Shown piece by piece: positions 28,051-39,800 of a stretch of DNA of 64,000 bases. Position numbers and translations under genes: made by a program. Where the stretch lies: the NCBI GenBank assembly GCA_016806645.1, contig JACSYO010000503.1:1784501-1848500 (forward strand). Reading direction: 5' to 3'. Position 1 is the first letter of the stretch. Each line of letters opens with the position of its first letter. The notes beneath the pieces are model-generated. The model saw nothing but the letters and a program-made list of their open reading frames with translations, made no database searches and was not told the DNA's origin. The stretch is from Ophiodon elongatus. Its lineage: Eukaryota > Chordata > Actinopteri > Perciformes > Hexagrammidae.

Positions 28051-28324
28051 TGGACAAATAAAAAATGTCACCAAAGTCAGTCAGCCTCATCCACTAGGGA
28101 CCACGAATGTCTGTGCAAAAATGTAATTACAATCCATCCAGTAAGTGTATTCATAAGATATTGAAGTCAGAACCGAAGTAGTGGACCAACAGTACCATCC
28201 AAAGAGCCAAACATAAATTTAAAAAAAAGTAATATTTCAGATCCTTAACCCACTGACTTTGATGAATTATTTTACCAAGTTGGACCAGAATCCAAAAATG
28301 GAACTGGGTATTGGAAGCCAACTC

Positions 28325-28570
28325 CACGTCAATCCCAGTCTTTGGAAAGCCAAGTGGCTAAGTGCCCGGCCTCAGTACCGCTACAAGGTTTGAGTCACGC
28401 CTTCGTTCCTGTTTGCTTCTTTGTTCGAATGGGCTGCTCAGTGGTGCTTTGAATAAGAATGGATCTTTTTCAGTTGGAAAGGGCGCAGGGAGGCCTGTAG
28501 CACACCCGCACACCTAACGTGTATCTTTGCCTGACGCATGCCAGGTGCACATACACTTACCACTGACTTC
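28325..28570 (+). mobile_element. degenerate tRNA-derived SINE-like element
   Basis: gccaagtggctaagtgcccg resembles an A-box region and aaggtttgagtcacgcc resembles a B-box region about 35 nt further. The rest is not recognisable. Confidence 0.35.
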
Positions 28571-30247
28571 ATGTTCACCGTAATGTTTTATGTGTAACTC
28601 CAGTTCCTCCCTACACCCCATGTATTCATAGCTGGGGTTTCAACATAGATGTCGCCTCTCGTAAAACACGAGAGCAACATGATGTCAGCCTGTCCCCACC
28701 TGAAACTGCCGCTTCCAAACACACGGCCCGTTGAGGAAATGAACAACCTTCTCTGGGTGAGAACACTTCACAGCATTGAGTCAGTGGAGGAGGTTGATCA
28801 CTGCTTAGCTTTGAGAAACAGGCGACAGGTCTTTTACCTGGGATTGACCTCTCCATCAGGTGGCTGCTTTAATACATGCTAATGACAGCAAACAGGGGCC
28901 CCTGGTGGAGTGGAGGGGGCGTCACTCAGTGTATTTGTGTGCAACCATGTCTTCTACAAATTATGTCCATATGCATTTATCTGGTTTTGCGTCACTCAAT
29001 TACAGGTTTGGTGTAAATGTGATGCCGCTGTGAATAAAAAAACTTTACTGTCATTATTTACAGCCATTGTTCTTCAGTTGAGCTGCACGCTACGATAGGC
29101 CAGTCTGCGATTGAGGGGCGGGACTCAATTACTTTTGAACAATATTTCAGAAGTCTGCTACAGAAAATGACGCATTACTTCTATTTGAGGTCTCGGTGGT
29201 CAGCTGTCAGACTCTACATCCGTGATTGTTGTTGACAAGTACTTTTTTCTTAACACAGCACCACCCCCTCCCAGATCCCTAGTAAGTGTCAGGATAAATC
29301 TTACTGGAGTTTAACAGTTTGCTCATAAAAGGTGCAACAGGGAGTTGCACATCTCTGGGGTCTAATTCACCCAAAACATACATCACTATGTAAGATATAT
29401 ACTTCTAGTCTGTGAATTACTTTTTGGCAAATAAAATGAATATTAGTACATGATTGGCTGTAAGTAAGTAAGGGATAATGAAACATTGGCAGAGGGGTCT
29501 TGAATCACGATGAAGGGGTTCATTTCACATTATTGACCTTACTGTACATTATCCAGCTTATTACACGGCTATAAAAATCAATCATTCGACACAAAATATT
29601 GATTTAAAGAAGATTTTATTGATTTAAAAATGATTGTATAGTTTAAGCTAAAAAAAACAAATATCCCTCTCGCTGTGTATGGAGATCAGAACTGCATCCA
29701 TAACGACGGTCTGTTATTGATAGCACCAGCCTGCTATAAAGAAATAAGACACCATTGAATGCCGCAATTGACCAATTAGAATTGTGTATTCAACAAAGTG
29801 TTGTAATAAGATATGAAATATATCCTTATTTCATGCAATAACAATATGGTCCATATTTTTTCTGTCAAAAGGAAAGAAATTGGCTTATTTTCATTATTAA
29901 AATAATTATTATTCTTATGATCATTATTATTTCTCCACACAGCACATGGGTACAACGTAAACAGAAAAGAAGGGCTATTTATTTGGTTAAAGAATAAATT
30001 ATGCCGGATGCCGGATGTTTTTTCCTACCATCATTTCTTTTGTTTTGTTTCAATTATTTGTAACCTAATGAATGTGTTTCCTTGTGCTTTTATGTTTATT
30101 CCCCTCAATACAATTTGTAAATGTGAAATAGTTGTACATGTACATAATTTGTTGTCCTGTGTACAAATACGTCTCGCTTTTAAAAGCCACTTATGGACCT
30201 GTTTCAGAGTCAATAAAAGTATTTCTCTAACACAAAATGCAATACTG

Positions 30248-30249
<2 letters not shown>
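28571..30249. other. gene-free; unique DNA plus one dispersed repeat
   Basis: No exon is supported. Repeat copy 1 lies at 29585-29810. Confidence 0.4.
29585..29810. repeat. dispersed repeat, copy 1
   Basis: Shares gatcagaactgc, tccataacgacggtctgtt and gctataaagaaat with 48350-48545. Confidence 0.6.

Positions 30250-30316
<67 letters not shown>
30250..30316. repeat. (CA)n microsatellite, ~67 bp
   Basis: A pure CA tract. Confidence 0.97.
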
Positions 30317-30318
<2 letters not shown>

Positions 30319-33019
30319 GATTTATTGTGTTGGTGCAGTTGGAAGAATTTACAAGAAAAGGCTGTCAGCTCTGGGAAGCCTGGGTTCTTCTGGACACACC
30401 TCCCTCCAGCAGCTGAGGCTACTGTACGTAGCCGCCTGTATTTAGCCTCCTGTATTTAGCTGTGATCACTCACTCTGCTTGTCATGTACTTCAAGCAATG
30501 CACCTTGGGAGGCGCTTACCTTTCGCTCAGTATTTGAAACACGAACGTTTTCATATTACCATGAGGGATGCATTTGATTTGTCTCCAGCTTTTCCATCTG
30601 CAAACATACTACAGAGTAATCACTTTGGAAGAGATATTTTGGCCGCCCAGGGTTCTGGAGGTAAAAAGTCCTGTTCGAGTTAGGGAATGAACACTAGGAG
30701 CACTTCCGAGGCTTGGATGGACACAAAACGTGTTTGAATCCTGAGTAAAAAGATTAAAAACTGCTTTACAAAATATCTGGTTCTTTGATAAAAAGAAAAA
30801 GTCACAGGCACAAACCTGTGCACATGAAAATGGAAAGACAATACTAGGATTTCCAAGGTGCATTTCAGTAAGAAACGGTGTAAAATCCTGCCGTGTGTGC
30901 CACATCAAGCAAAATCTAAATTAAAATGTAATAATGTGTTAATTATTATTTATTAATCATTAACTCTGCTGCAGCATCTGAACAAAATCATACATGGTGC
31001 TTTACAAAGAAAATAGAAAACAGCAAAAAAACGGATATGCAAAACACATATATAAAAGCATACGCTGTATGCATACACAAGGAAAGTAGACAGTTTCAAA
31101 TTATATACATATACATACATGTTACACATATTCCATTCAGACATACAGAATCATAACAGGACATGGATATGAACCATTGTGTGTACATGTAAGAGACTCG
31201 ACTCGGTCTGTCTCCGCTCGCCTCGGTCTCTTTAATGATGCTTCACATACAGGCGGATAAGACTTGAGGGCCCGGTGGTCTGGAGGTGATGCCCCATGCT
31301 TGATACCCCTGAGACCGAAACTACTGTGGTACCTGCTGATCCAGAGTCTGTTGAACACGTGCCCTCTGTGATCCCTCACCCAGCCCTCTACTGTGTCTAT
31401 TTTCAGCACAAACGAGGGCGCAAACAATTTGTGTTGTGAGCTGCTTCTTCCCCCTCGAGCTCCTTTTTTTTTTCCGTGAAACAGTCATGTTTCACAGTCA
31501 TGTTTGTTTCTGTAATTAAGTCAGTAGATATTGAGAGCCACCTTGCCCAACCTCCTTTTTATCTTGTTTTGTCAGGTGCACAGCTCGACTTGAGTGCCAG
31601 TACTGTGAAGTGTCGCTTGTTTCAAACCATTTGGGATTCAAGCTCAGCGAGGAAGAGTTAGAGAAGAAGGTACTGTTTGTGATATAGTAAAGCTCTCTTG
31701 TATAGATACGGCTACGTGGTGAACTCCCTGCAGTAAATACAAAGATGATCCTCTTAGGATAGACCTATATCATCATTCTGCACTCAAGAATGAAGTTGTT
31801 TTTCTCAGTTAGTCATCAAAGCCACCAAACATTTTAGAAAATGTTGTTTTAGAAGTCAGCGAGTATATTGACTTGGCTAAGCAACCGCAACTTGACTGTG
31901 TATGTTGGAGCAATACGTTGTCTTTCATAGGATAAGACAATAAAATGTTACAAATACATCACACATCCCATGAGAGTATAACCAGTTCGGACTCTGCTAT
32001 CTGCTGAAATATCACTGTTATAATCTTGTATTTGCAATTATTAAAAAAAGTATTCCCGTAATTCCATTTCCCTTTTTCTGGAAAGTATCTTGTGCTTCTT
32101 TCCCCTGTTATTGTGTGCCTTGTGTGCCTTGTGTGCTCTGAGCGCCACCGTGTGGCACTTTCCCAAAAGTAGAGAGTTTGTGAAGACAGAATGTTCCATC
32201 CACTTTTTGGCACAGCCGGTATAGAGAATCTGATCAAGTCATTTATGACTAGACACGACATTTCATGCAGTGATCGATTTTGAGAGTTTGGGCTATGTTG
32301 CTTCCATGACATCGTAGAAAGAAAACATTCAAAACATACATTTATGTGTTTATCTTACTATTTTGTGTATTCACCAAAGGTTAACATTAGATAATGCACA
32401 TTTAAACATAACTTCAGAAAACAAATTCAAAAATAGATATATTTTTAATCCTATTTACCAAATGTATGGCATTTTACAATACATATCATTAAAATAAGAC
32501 TTTCAGGGCTCAATAATTGACAAAAAATAAAAACTAAAAACTAATGTAATGTATTTTTACTTGAGATTTGAAGTGAGATTATGTTTTTTCCAGACCATTT
32601 TGGTGCGGTACATATAGAAAGAGATGGTTGAGATGTGACCGAGAAGCTAAGGATAAGAGATGTGGAGCTGTCGGTGAAGCTGCAAGTTGCTGCTGAATAT
32701 ATGAGATCCACAGCAGAAAGTCAAACCCTCTATTCATAACAGTTATTATTAAAGACCATCTTAACACCCCCCTGAAAAATCTTGTCTTTGCTGACGTCCA
32801 GTGGTTTAATGTTTCACCTTGCTGCAGTGACATCATAAACAGAAAGCCATTGGTCAGAGGTGAGACAAGCTGGAAACGTTTGACCAGAGAGGGCAGCAAA
32901 ACACAGCTTTTAAACTCAGTGTCAAGTTTTGATTTAAGGTGTCTGTGAAGTCTCTAAATTCCAGGGGCTGTGAAATATGACCTTTTCTTTTTTTGCACTG
33001 AGAAGACCTGCATCATTAT

Positions 33020-33023
<4 letters not shown>
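30317..33023. other. gene-free except exon-like segment A
   Basis: Mostly AT-rich unique DNA. The part 31137-31430 is more GC-rich and open on both strands (minus strand: 96 codons). Segment A lies at 31576-31669. Confidence 0.4.
31576..31669 (+). other. unassigned exon-like segment A
   Basis: A strong pyrimidine tract and tgtcag precede 94 nt with one frame open for 31 codons (...LECQYCEVSLVSNHLGF... ending SEEELEKK), followed by AAG|gtactg. The frame enters needing two bases from an upstream exon and leaves in phase 0. I do not recognise the protein. It could be an exon of an unannotated + strand gene, part of a lncRNA, or chance. Confidence 0.25.

Positions 33024-33079
<56 letters not shown>
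33024..33079. repeat. (CA)n microsatellite
   Basis: A CA tract about 0.75 kb upstream of the GT6 start codon. Confidence 0.97.
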
Positions 33080-33081
<2 letters not shown>

Positions 33082-33401
33082 TCTGATGTGAAGGTAGTGG
33101 TGCATCAGAGGTAAACTTGACACTAGCGCCTTCATGTGGTACATGACTAAACTGCACTTATTTTCTTATTTTTCTGACAAGCAATACTTAAAAGTTCCCC
33201 ATCAATTTAAGTGAACTCAAAACAACTGAGTTATTACTTAAATAATTTTGGAGCTAGGTTAAGTTTGTAGGAATGAGTCACTCCAAATGTTTTGAGAGGA
33301 TGTTTTTACAGTTCCAACCTGAGCCTTTTCAAAAGTAGCCCTTCCCTATTTGTTCCCTCCCTGAAATGAGATGTAGCAAACGTGGAGGGGGATCTCTGCA
33401 G

Positions 33402-33504
33402 CAGAGTCAATATGGCCATTTGAAACCAAATGTCCAGAGGGATGTTAATCCTGTTGATGTTGATGAGTGTTGTGGATTTATACCTGAAAACCACCTGCAA
33501 GCAG
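33402..33504 (+). other. unassigned exon-like segment B (possible upstream or 5' UTR exon)
   Basis: The acceptor ctctgcag|cag (tandem, NAGNAG) and the consensus donor gcag|gtaagt flank 103 nt with an open frame (starts QSQYGHLKPN, includes DVDECCGFIPEN). It starts in phase 0, compatible with segment A, and lies 330 bp upstream of the GT6 start codon. It may be a 5' untranslated exon of the GT6 gene or part of another transcript. The product is not recognised. Confidence 0.28.
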
Positions 33505-33833
33505 GTAAGTCGTCAGCAATGTCCCTGTCAGGACATCTTTTTTTAAAGGTTACCACAAATATATTGGTCATGTGTTTCACTTGAGAAATCAATAAAATAC
33601 CAACAAGGTGAAATGTGTGCACCTCAAATAACTTGAGTTCCTTCTGTGTGTGCCATCCCACTTAATCCTATTGTAGATAGAGTGTAGAGTGACAGTGGGT
33701 AAAGAATGCTGGTTCTCTTCTGCTGTGTGTCTGGTGTCACTGCAGCATTGATTTGGTTTATGTTTTCTTCAAGGTACCATTTCATTCTCAAGCCGATACA
33801 TTCACCTCCTGCAAGAGTTTGTTTGCTGGAAAA

Positions 33834-33862
33834 ATGAAGCGGACTTTTTTCACAGTTGCGAG
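33834..33862 (+). CDS. GT6 gene, coding exon 1
   Basis: ATG at 33834 encodes MKRTFFTVA plus two bases of the next codon and ends at the donor GAG|gtatcc. The 29-nt coding part resembles the very short first coding exon of ABO. The start was chosen because the frame joins exon 2 exactly and places basic residues before the membrane anchor. A different frame is also open across this exon but meets a stop in exon 3. Confidence 0.7.
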
Positions 33863-36800
33863 GTATCCTGTCTCTCATCTTTCAATTTGCTTTTATTATC
33901 TGGCGATGGAATTCTTTCCGATTAATAAACAAATATTGAATACTGGTACATAGCAGTTCAACGATTGAGAATAAAAACAATAATAATTAAAGGTTTCCCT
34001 TGTAAAGTCTGAGGACTATTCAGAGTATTCATTGTTTCTGGACGTTATTCCAGAAACGTTTTTCCTAATTTAAGTTTTAAATTTGATACCATTGGGGATA
34101 CTTTTTTTTTTTAATTGGCAAAGTTGGATAAGGAGATAATACAAATTGTAGAATAGCCCTCCCACAAAAGATGGAAGGTATGTACATTAAAGTACAAGTT
34201 TTAAGGTAAATATATTTCAGTAACATCAAAGACTAGAATTTCTCACAACTTCACATCACTTTCACCATGTTCTCCAGCAACTTTAGTCTTTCTCCCGCAT
34301 ACAGCTGGACATTATCTCGGCATGATCAGTATAAAGTCAAACGTGTTCTCTTTTGTGTCTTTTTTTTTTTTTTTTTGCTTTTGCATCGTTTCAGTGGCCT
34401 CAAGGAAAGGAGAACCGCAATCACCTGCTGTCTTTTGTTTTTCGTTGTCAGCTTGACTTATTTCTATATCAGGTGAGTAAAATAATCATCATTATTGCTC
34501 TTAAAGACCTATATGAGCACATATTCCAACCCATTTGATTAATTGTCACTTCCAAAATGAGTCTCATGATGGTCATTTTTCAATATTAGAATTTTGATGA
34601 ACATCGTCCCTGCGAACTACCTGCCGGTGGCTACTGAAGGATTGCTGAGACAAAGCGTCATTTTAGACGACACACTTAACTTTGGGTAAGAGATCCCTTT
34701 AGTTTTGACCATTTAGTTTTGTCTGCGAGGATTGAGAAATGAAGGAAATTAATCTGTAGGACATTGTCACACACATAGCCCAACGGCTTTCATAGAGAGA
34801 CTTTTAATTATAATTGCACAACAATAACATCGGTGATTACTATTTACACAACTATTAATAACATTTAAGACAAAACCAAAAAATACTTTACAATGTCTTG
34901 ATTTCATTGTTAACTAAACAGGGCAAATAGGTAATCTCAATTTCATGGAAATCACTGTGAGTTACATGAGAGGGGACACACATCAGAGAAGAGAAACTAG
35001 ACATACAGGTTTCTGTCTGTTAGGTTGCTTGGAAAAGTCAGTATGGGTGTGGGTGAAACACAAAAATCAAGAAGGCTTTAGATGTTTTTTAATAAGAAAC
35101 GAACCAGTAAAGGTTTTGCAGTGACAGGGACATTAACAGATTAAATTAGAGCCCAGACAAATGATGCCGCTGACTCACAAAGTCGAAAGAATTAAAGCAG
35201 TGTGTTATGAAAAGTAAATGCTAATAGAATCTGGGTAATAGCCCTCTGACAAACGAGCCATGATAAGCAAATGCTTCATATAATTTTTCAGAATCAGCGT
35301 TATTGGCCAAGTTTGTACATGTCTACATGCAATGTTGATATACAAGTCAAACTGTTTTTGTACATGTGCAAAGAAGCACAATGCAAATAGCTTGTTAATA
35401 CCTGTCAGATGACGTAAGTGATCTGATTGACACATACAATGGCTATGACGTCTTTCAGTATCACTCTGCCTCTGCGGATCTTGGTTCAACTACATGTTAT
35501 CTAAAATGATTACGCTACCATAATTTCTGGGAAGACAGGTTGTTGTTTCAATCAGGAATGTTTCCATTAACTTGTGGCGCCCTGAGAACCCGAAAGACGT
35601 GTGTTGTTTGTAAGTGGGGACGAGACATGAGGCTAAAACATATGATACTATATGCATGACATAAATTAATACTACCATATAGACTACTATGGTATTCTGA
35701 TATGCGTGAACGCCGGTCTCAAACAGTGGTGGTTGATGGTTTGACCCTGCAACCTACCCATACTTGCCACCCGAAATGCACTGTTAAGAGGTTATGGTCA
35801 TTTCCCATATTTCTGTGAGATCAGGTTGTACAAGCAGTTATCAAAGTCATCCCACTGAAGCGGGACAGTTGCGCATATACAGTAGATGGGAACATACAAA
35901 TAATGTAAATAAATGGCCAAATAAGGAAATCAATATAACCTCTACCGACAATGAAAAAATATATATGCTAGCTGCTAGTGGATGCTTCATAACAACCTCT
36001 GTTCCATAGCAACCGCAGTCGCACAAGAGGGTCTAATTTAATGTGAACGTTAGGCCTATTATTAATAATGAAAAATGATTTCAATTATAATGTCTTTACC
36101 TTCGATGTTGCTAATCGGGAGCTATTTTTTTAATATACAGCATGCTTAGATTTATATTTAACAATGAGGATGGCGGTATGTACATGTTAAAAAGTTTTTT
36201 CGGAAAATGTTCTACACTGTCTATAGAGGAGAGAAGTTGGAAAAGGTTGCAGGCTGCAACGGGTATGAGGAAGAGGTCAAACAAAAAAAAAATGTCAGGG
36301 CCAATACCAATATAAGTTATTAGTTATTGAGGCGATCCATAACCTTGTTTGTCTTTGTCCCTATAGTCTCCAGTGGTGTTGATAGGTTATGCCGATCAGA
36401 TAGTGTAGGAGCCATTAGTTATGTCTGTGTATTATATGTGTGAATGTGGAGCCTATCTCAGGTTGACCACGGGTGGCAGTGTGTATTAGTGTGGCAGGTA
36501 GTTTATATATGGGGCACAGGTGCAACTGACAGATGTAATGATGCATGGGTGACGGGGAGATCGCACGGTTTTTACCGCAAACAAAACACACCAGAGGGAG
36601 AATAGGAAACCAATAGATATCAAGCCAATTGTCAGTTTGAACTATAATTAAACAGGAACCTCACCCAAAAAATACGAACGGCCTGGAAGCTCTTTGTAAA
36701 AGCGAGTAAGGAACAGGATCTTCTCCCGCACCCAGCCGAGTGGCAAGTCACCGAAATCAGTCACTATATATAGTGTGGGCGAGAAATTGAGCAAAACTGC

Positions 36801-39800
36801 TGAGACTAAAAAATGAGAGAGATAGCCACATCAGAGCCAAAGCAGCACATTTTCAGGATCAATTTAATTTTATAATCAGTCTGAAGTGAGGTTTTCTTAT
36901 AGTGGAGATGTGGATGTGGGTTGGCACCAACAATTTTGTCTGCAGCCCTGACTGATTGTAGTCAGCTCCTGTCCTGTTCGGTGGCTTGTCAAAACCAGAC
37001 TGGGATGGATGTGCAGTCCATCAGAATGGATGATTGCAGTGCAGAACTAGATCAGGAGTTCCAAAGGCAGGTTGAACTTCTTTAGTTGGCGCAGGTAGTA
37101 CATCTTTTGAGCTGGGTCAGTTTAGTATGGAGAACTTCTGGGATGGTTACATTACATTAAGATCAAGGAGGGAAAAACAGCTCCAGGACGAAGATGGAGG
37201 ATCAGCTGCAGCAGAACAACATCTGCGGGTCCGGAAGGGCCTCAAGGTCTGGGTACAAGGGACCCAACCAACAGCCTGTGGGGGACCAAAAGTGGGTGAA
37301 TGATCTGAACTTATTCTTTAACAGATTTGATCAGCCACCCACCCCATCCCCCACCCAGACCACCCTGCTGCCGCTGCCCCGCCCCATCGTCTGCACCCCC
37401 TGTGGATTGCCCTTCCTCCTCCACCACCCTCTCTCTCTCCACGACACTCGGCTCTCCTACACACTCCTCATACATGGCACTCCGTGACCAGCAACCCACC
37501 AACACTCCGACAACCCACAGCACCCCACCCCCAGCCCCCAACTTGTCCCTTAACCAGATGAGGAAAGAACTGAGGAAGATCAAGGTGAGAAGGCCACGGG
37601 TCCAAACGCCATCAGCTCAAGGCTCCTCAAATCCAGCTGTGCAGGATAGTGGAGCACGTCTTTAACTTGAGCTTGAAGCTGGGCAAAGTACCACAGCTTT
37701 GGAAGACATCCTGCGTGGTTCCAGTACCAAAGATCCTGCAGCCCAAGGACTTCAACAGCTTCAGGCCTGTGGCGTTAACATCCCACCTGATGAAAACGCT
37801 TTCATCCAGAGGCTGGTCCTTGTGCATCTCCGCCCCATGGTGAGCTCATCTCTGGACCCTCTTCAGTTTGCCTATCAATCTGGCATCGGGGTGGATGACG
37901 CTGTCATATACCTGCTACTCATTTCAGCCAGTGATGACAGAGAATACAGGGAACTGAACCAGGACTTTATGGGATCGTGCCAGCGGAACCGCCTCCAGAT
38001 CAACTCTGCGAAAACCAAAGAGCTGTTGGTGGACTTCCGCCGGGGTAAACACCCTCCTCCGGAACCAGTGAACATCCAGGGAATGGACATTGAGACTGTA
38101 AAACCTTATAAGTACCTGGGTGTTCACCTGAACACTAAACTAGACTGATCGGATCACACTCATGCACTGTATAAGAAAGGGACAAAGCAGACTCTATTTG
38201 CTGAGCAGACAGGTCTTTTGGAGTGCATGGAGCACTCCTGAAGACCTTCTTTGACTCTGTGGTGGCATCAGCCATCTTCTATGGAGTGGTCTGCATCTCT
38301 ACAGCTGACAGGAAGAGACTTAATAAACCCATAAAGAAGGCCAGCAGTGTGCTGGGGTGTCCTCTGGATACGGTGGAGGTGGTGGGAGACAGGAGGATGA
38401 TGGCTAAGCTATCATCCCTGATGGACAACACCTCCCACCCCATGCAGGACACTCTAGCAGCTCTGTACAGCTTCTTCAGCCACCGGCTGCTTCATCCCTG
38501 GTGTGTGAAGGAGAGGTACCGCAAGTCCTTCCTTCCTGCTGCTGTCAGACTGCACAACCAGCTGAGCTCCCAGTAGACACTACGAGCACTTAAGCTACTC
38601 AATGTTCTCATTGACTTTTTTTCTGTGCAATACAAATACCTGTGCAATATAAATACACCAGCAATAAGCTATTTTGCTTGAATATACCACACTTCACTTC
38701 AGTTTATTGTACTCTTTTTACATAGTTTTACTATGTCTGCACTGCAGCAGTTTCAAATCTCCTCCCCATGTGGCTGTTTAACATATAGCTTTGTTTTCAT
38801 TTTCCATTTCAGGGCAAGACCACAGGTTCAAACACGCACACCTTGGGAAGCTCCGATCATCTGGGAAGGGATGTTTGACCCCGATCTCTACGACCGAAAG
38901 CACATCCAAAACCAGTCATCTGTGGCCCTCACCGTGTTTGCTGTGGGAAGGTTTGTTTCTCCCGTGGTTGTGAAAATACCAGCACTTTCACACTAGCATT
39001 TCAGTCTGAATCTGGTAGCACTTTGCCAATAGATTTGGTATTATGAAAACTTACTCCAAACCTGAGTGGCGATAAAAAAAAACCTGAATCCACCTGAACA
39101 ATATATGTTTAGGTCATGTAGAGCTGAATAGTATATAAGCCCAAATCCCGCAGTAAAATAAAAAAATAAGATGAAAATGTAGCCGTGATAAGATAGGAAG
39201 TCATAATTATGAGATAGAAAGTCGAAATTATGAGATAGAAAGTGCGCATGCGCTTCAGTGGTGCTGGCTTTTTTTTTCTTACATGCCCTGACTTCACAGG
39301 TCCCTTCATGCCCTCGCCGGTCCAACCACTCAAACGATATGCAAAAGGTAATTAATATATAACATTTACAAAAGTCAACAGTCATAGTTATCTTCTGCAT
39401 ATCGTTTGCATGGTTGGAGAGACATGTGAAGCCAGCGCATGTAAAAAAAAACAAAAAATAAATAAATAAAACAGCACCACTGAAGCGCATGCGCACTTTT
39501 TATCTCATAATTTCGACTTTCTATTTCATGATTTCGACTTTCTATCTCATAATTTCGACTTTCTATCTCATAATTATGACTTTCTATCTCATAATTTCGA
39601 CTTTCTATCTCATAATTATGACTTTCTATCTCATAATTTCGACTTTCTATCTCATAATTATGACTTACCATGGGGATATTTTTATTATCACGGCTACATT
39701 TTCATCTTATTTTTTTATTTTACTGGCGGAAATGGGCTTCCATAGTTTAGCAAACCGTAAAGAAAGAAAAGGAAACAGTGTGAGAAGATACTGTATTGTG

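Larger units (their letters stand above)
34686..38812 (+). other. GT6 intron 3 (4.1 kb)
   Basis: This is the largest intron of the GT6 gene. Its first part is AT-rich and unique, with a fish-type dispersed tail at 35285-35420. Its last 1.9 kb is LINE-derived. No further exon is supported. Confidence 0.6.

Noticed and set aside
33774..34640. Alternative frame through GT6 exons 1-3
   Set aside because: Open through exons 1 and 2 but stopped within exon 3. The GT6 frame gives a membrane anchor, stem and a full-length catalytic domain.
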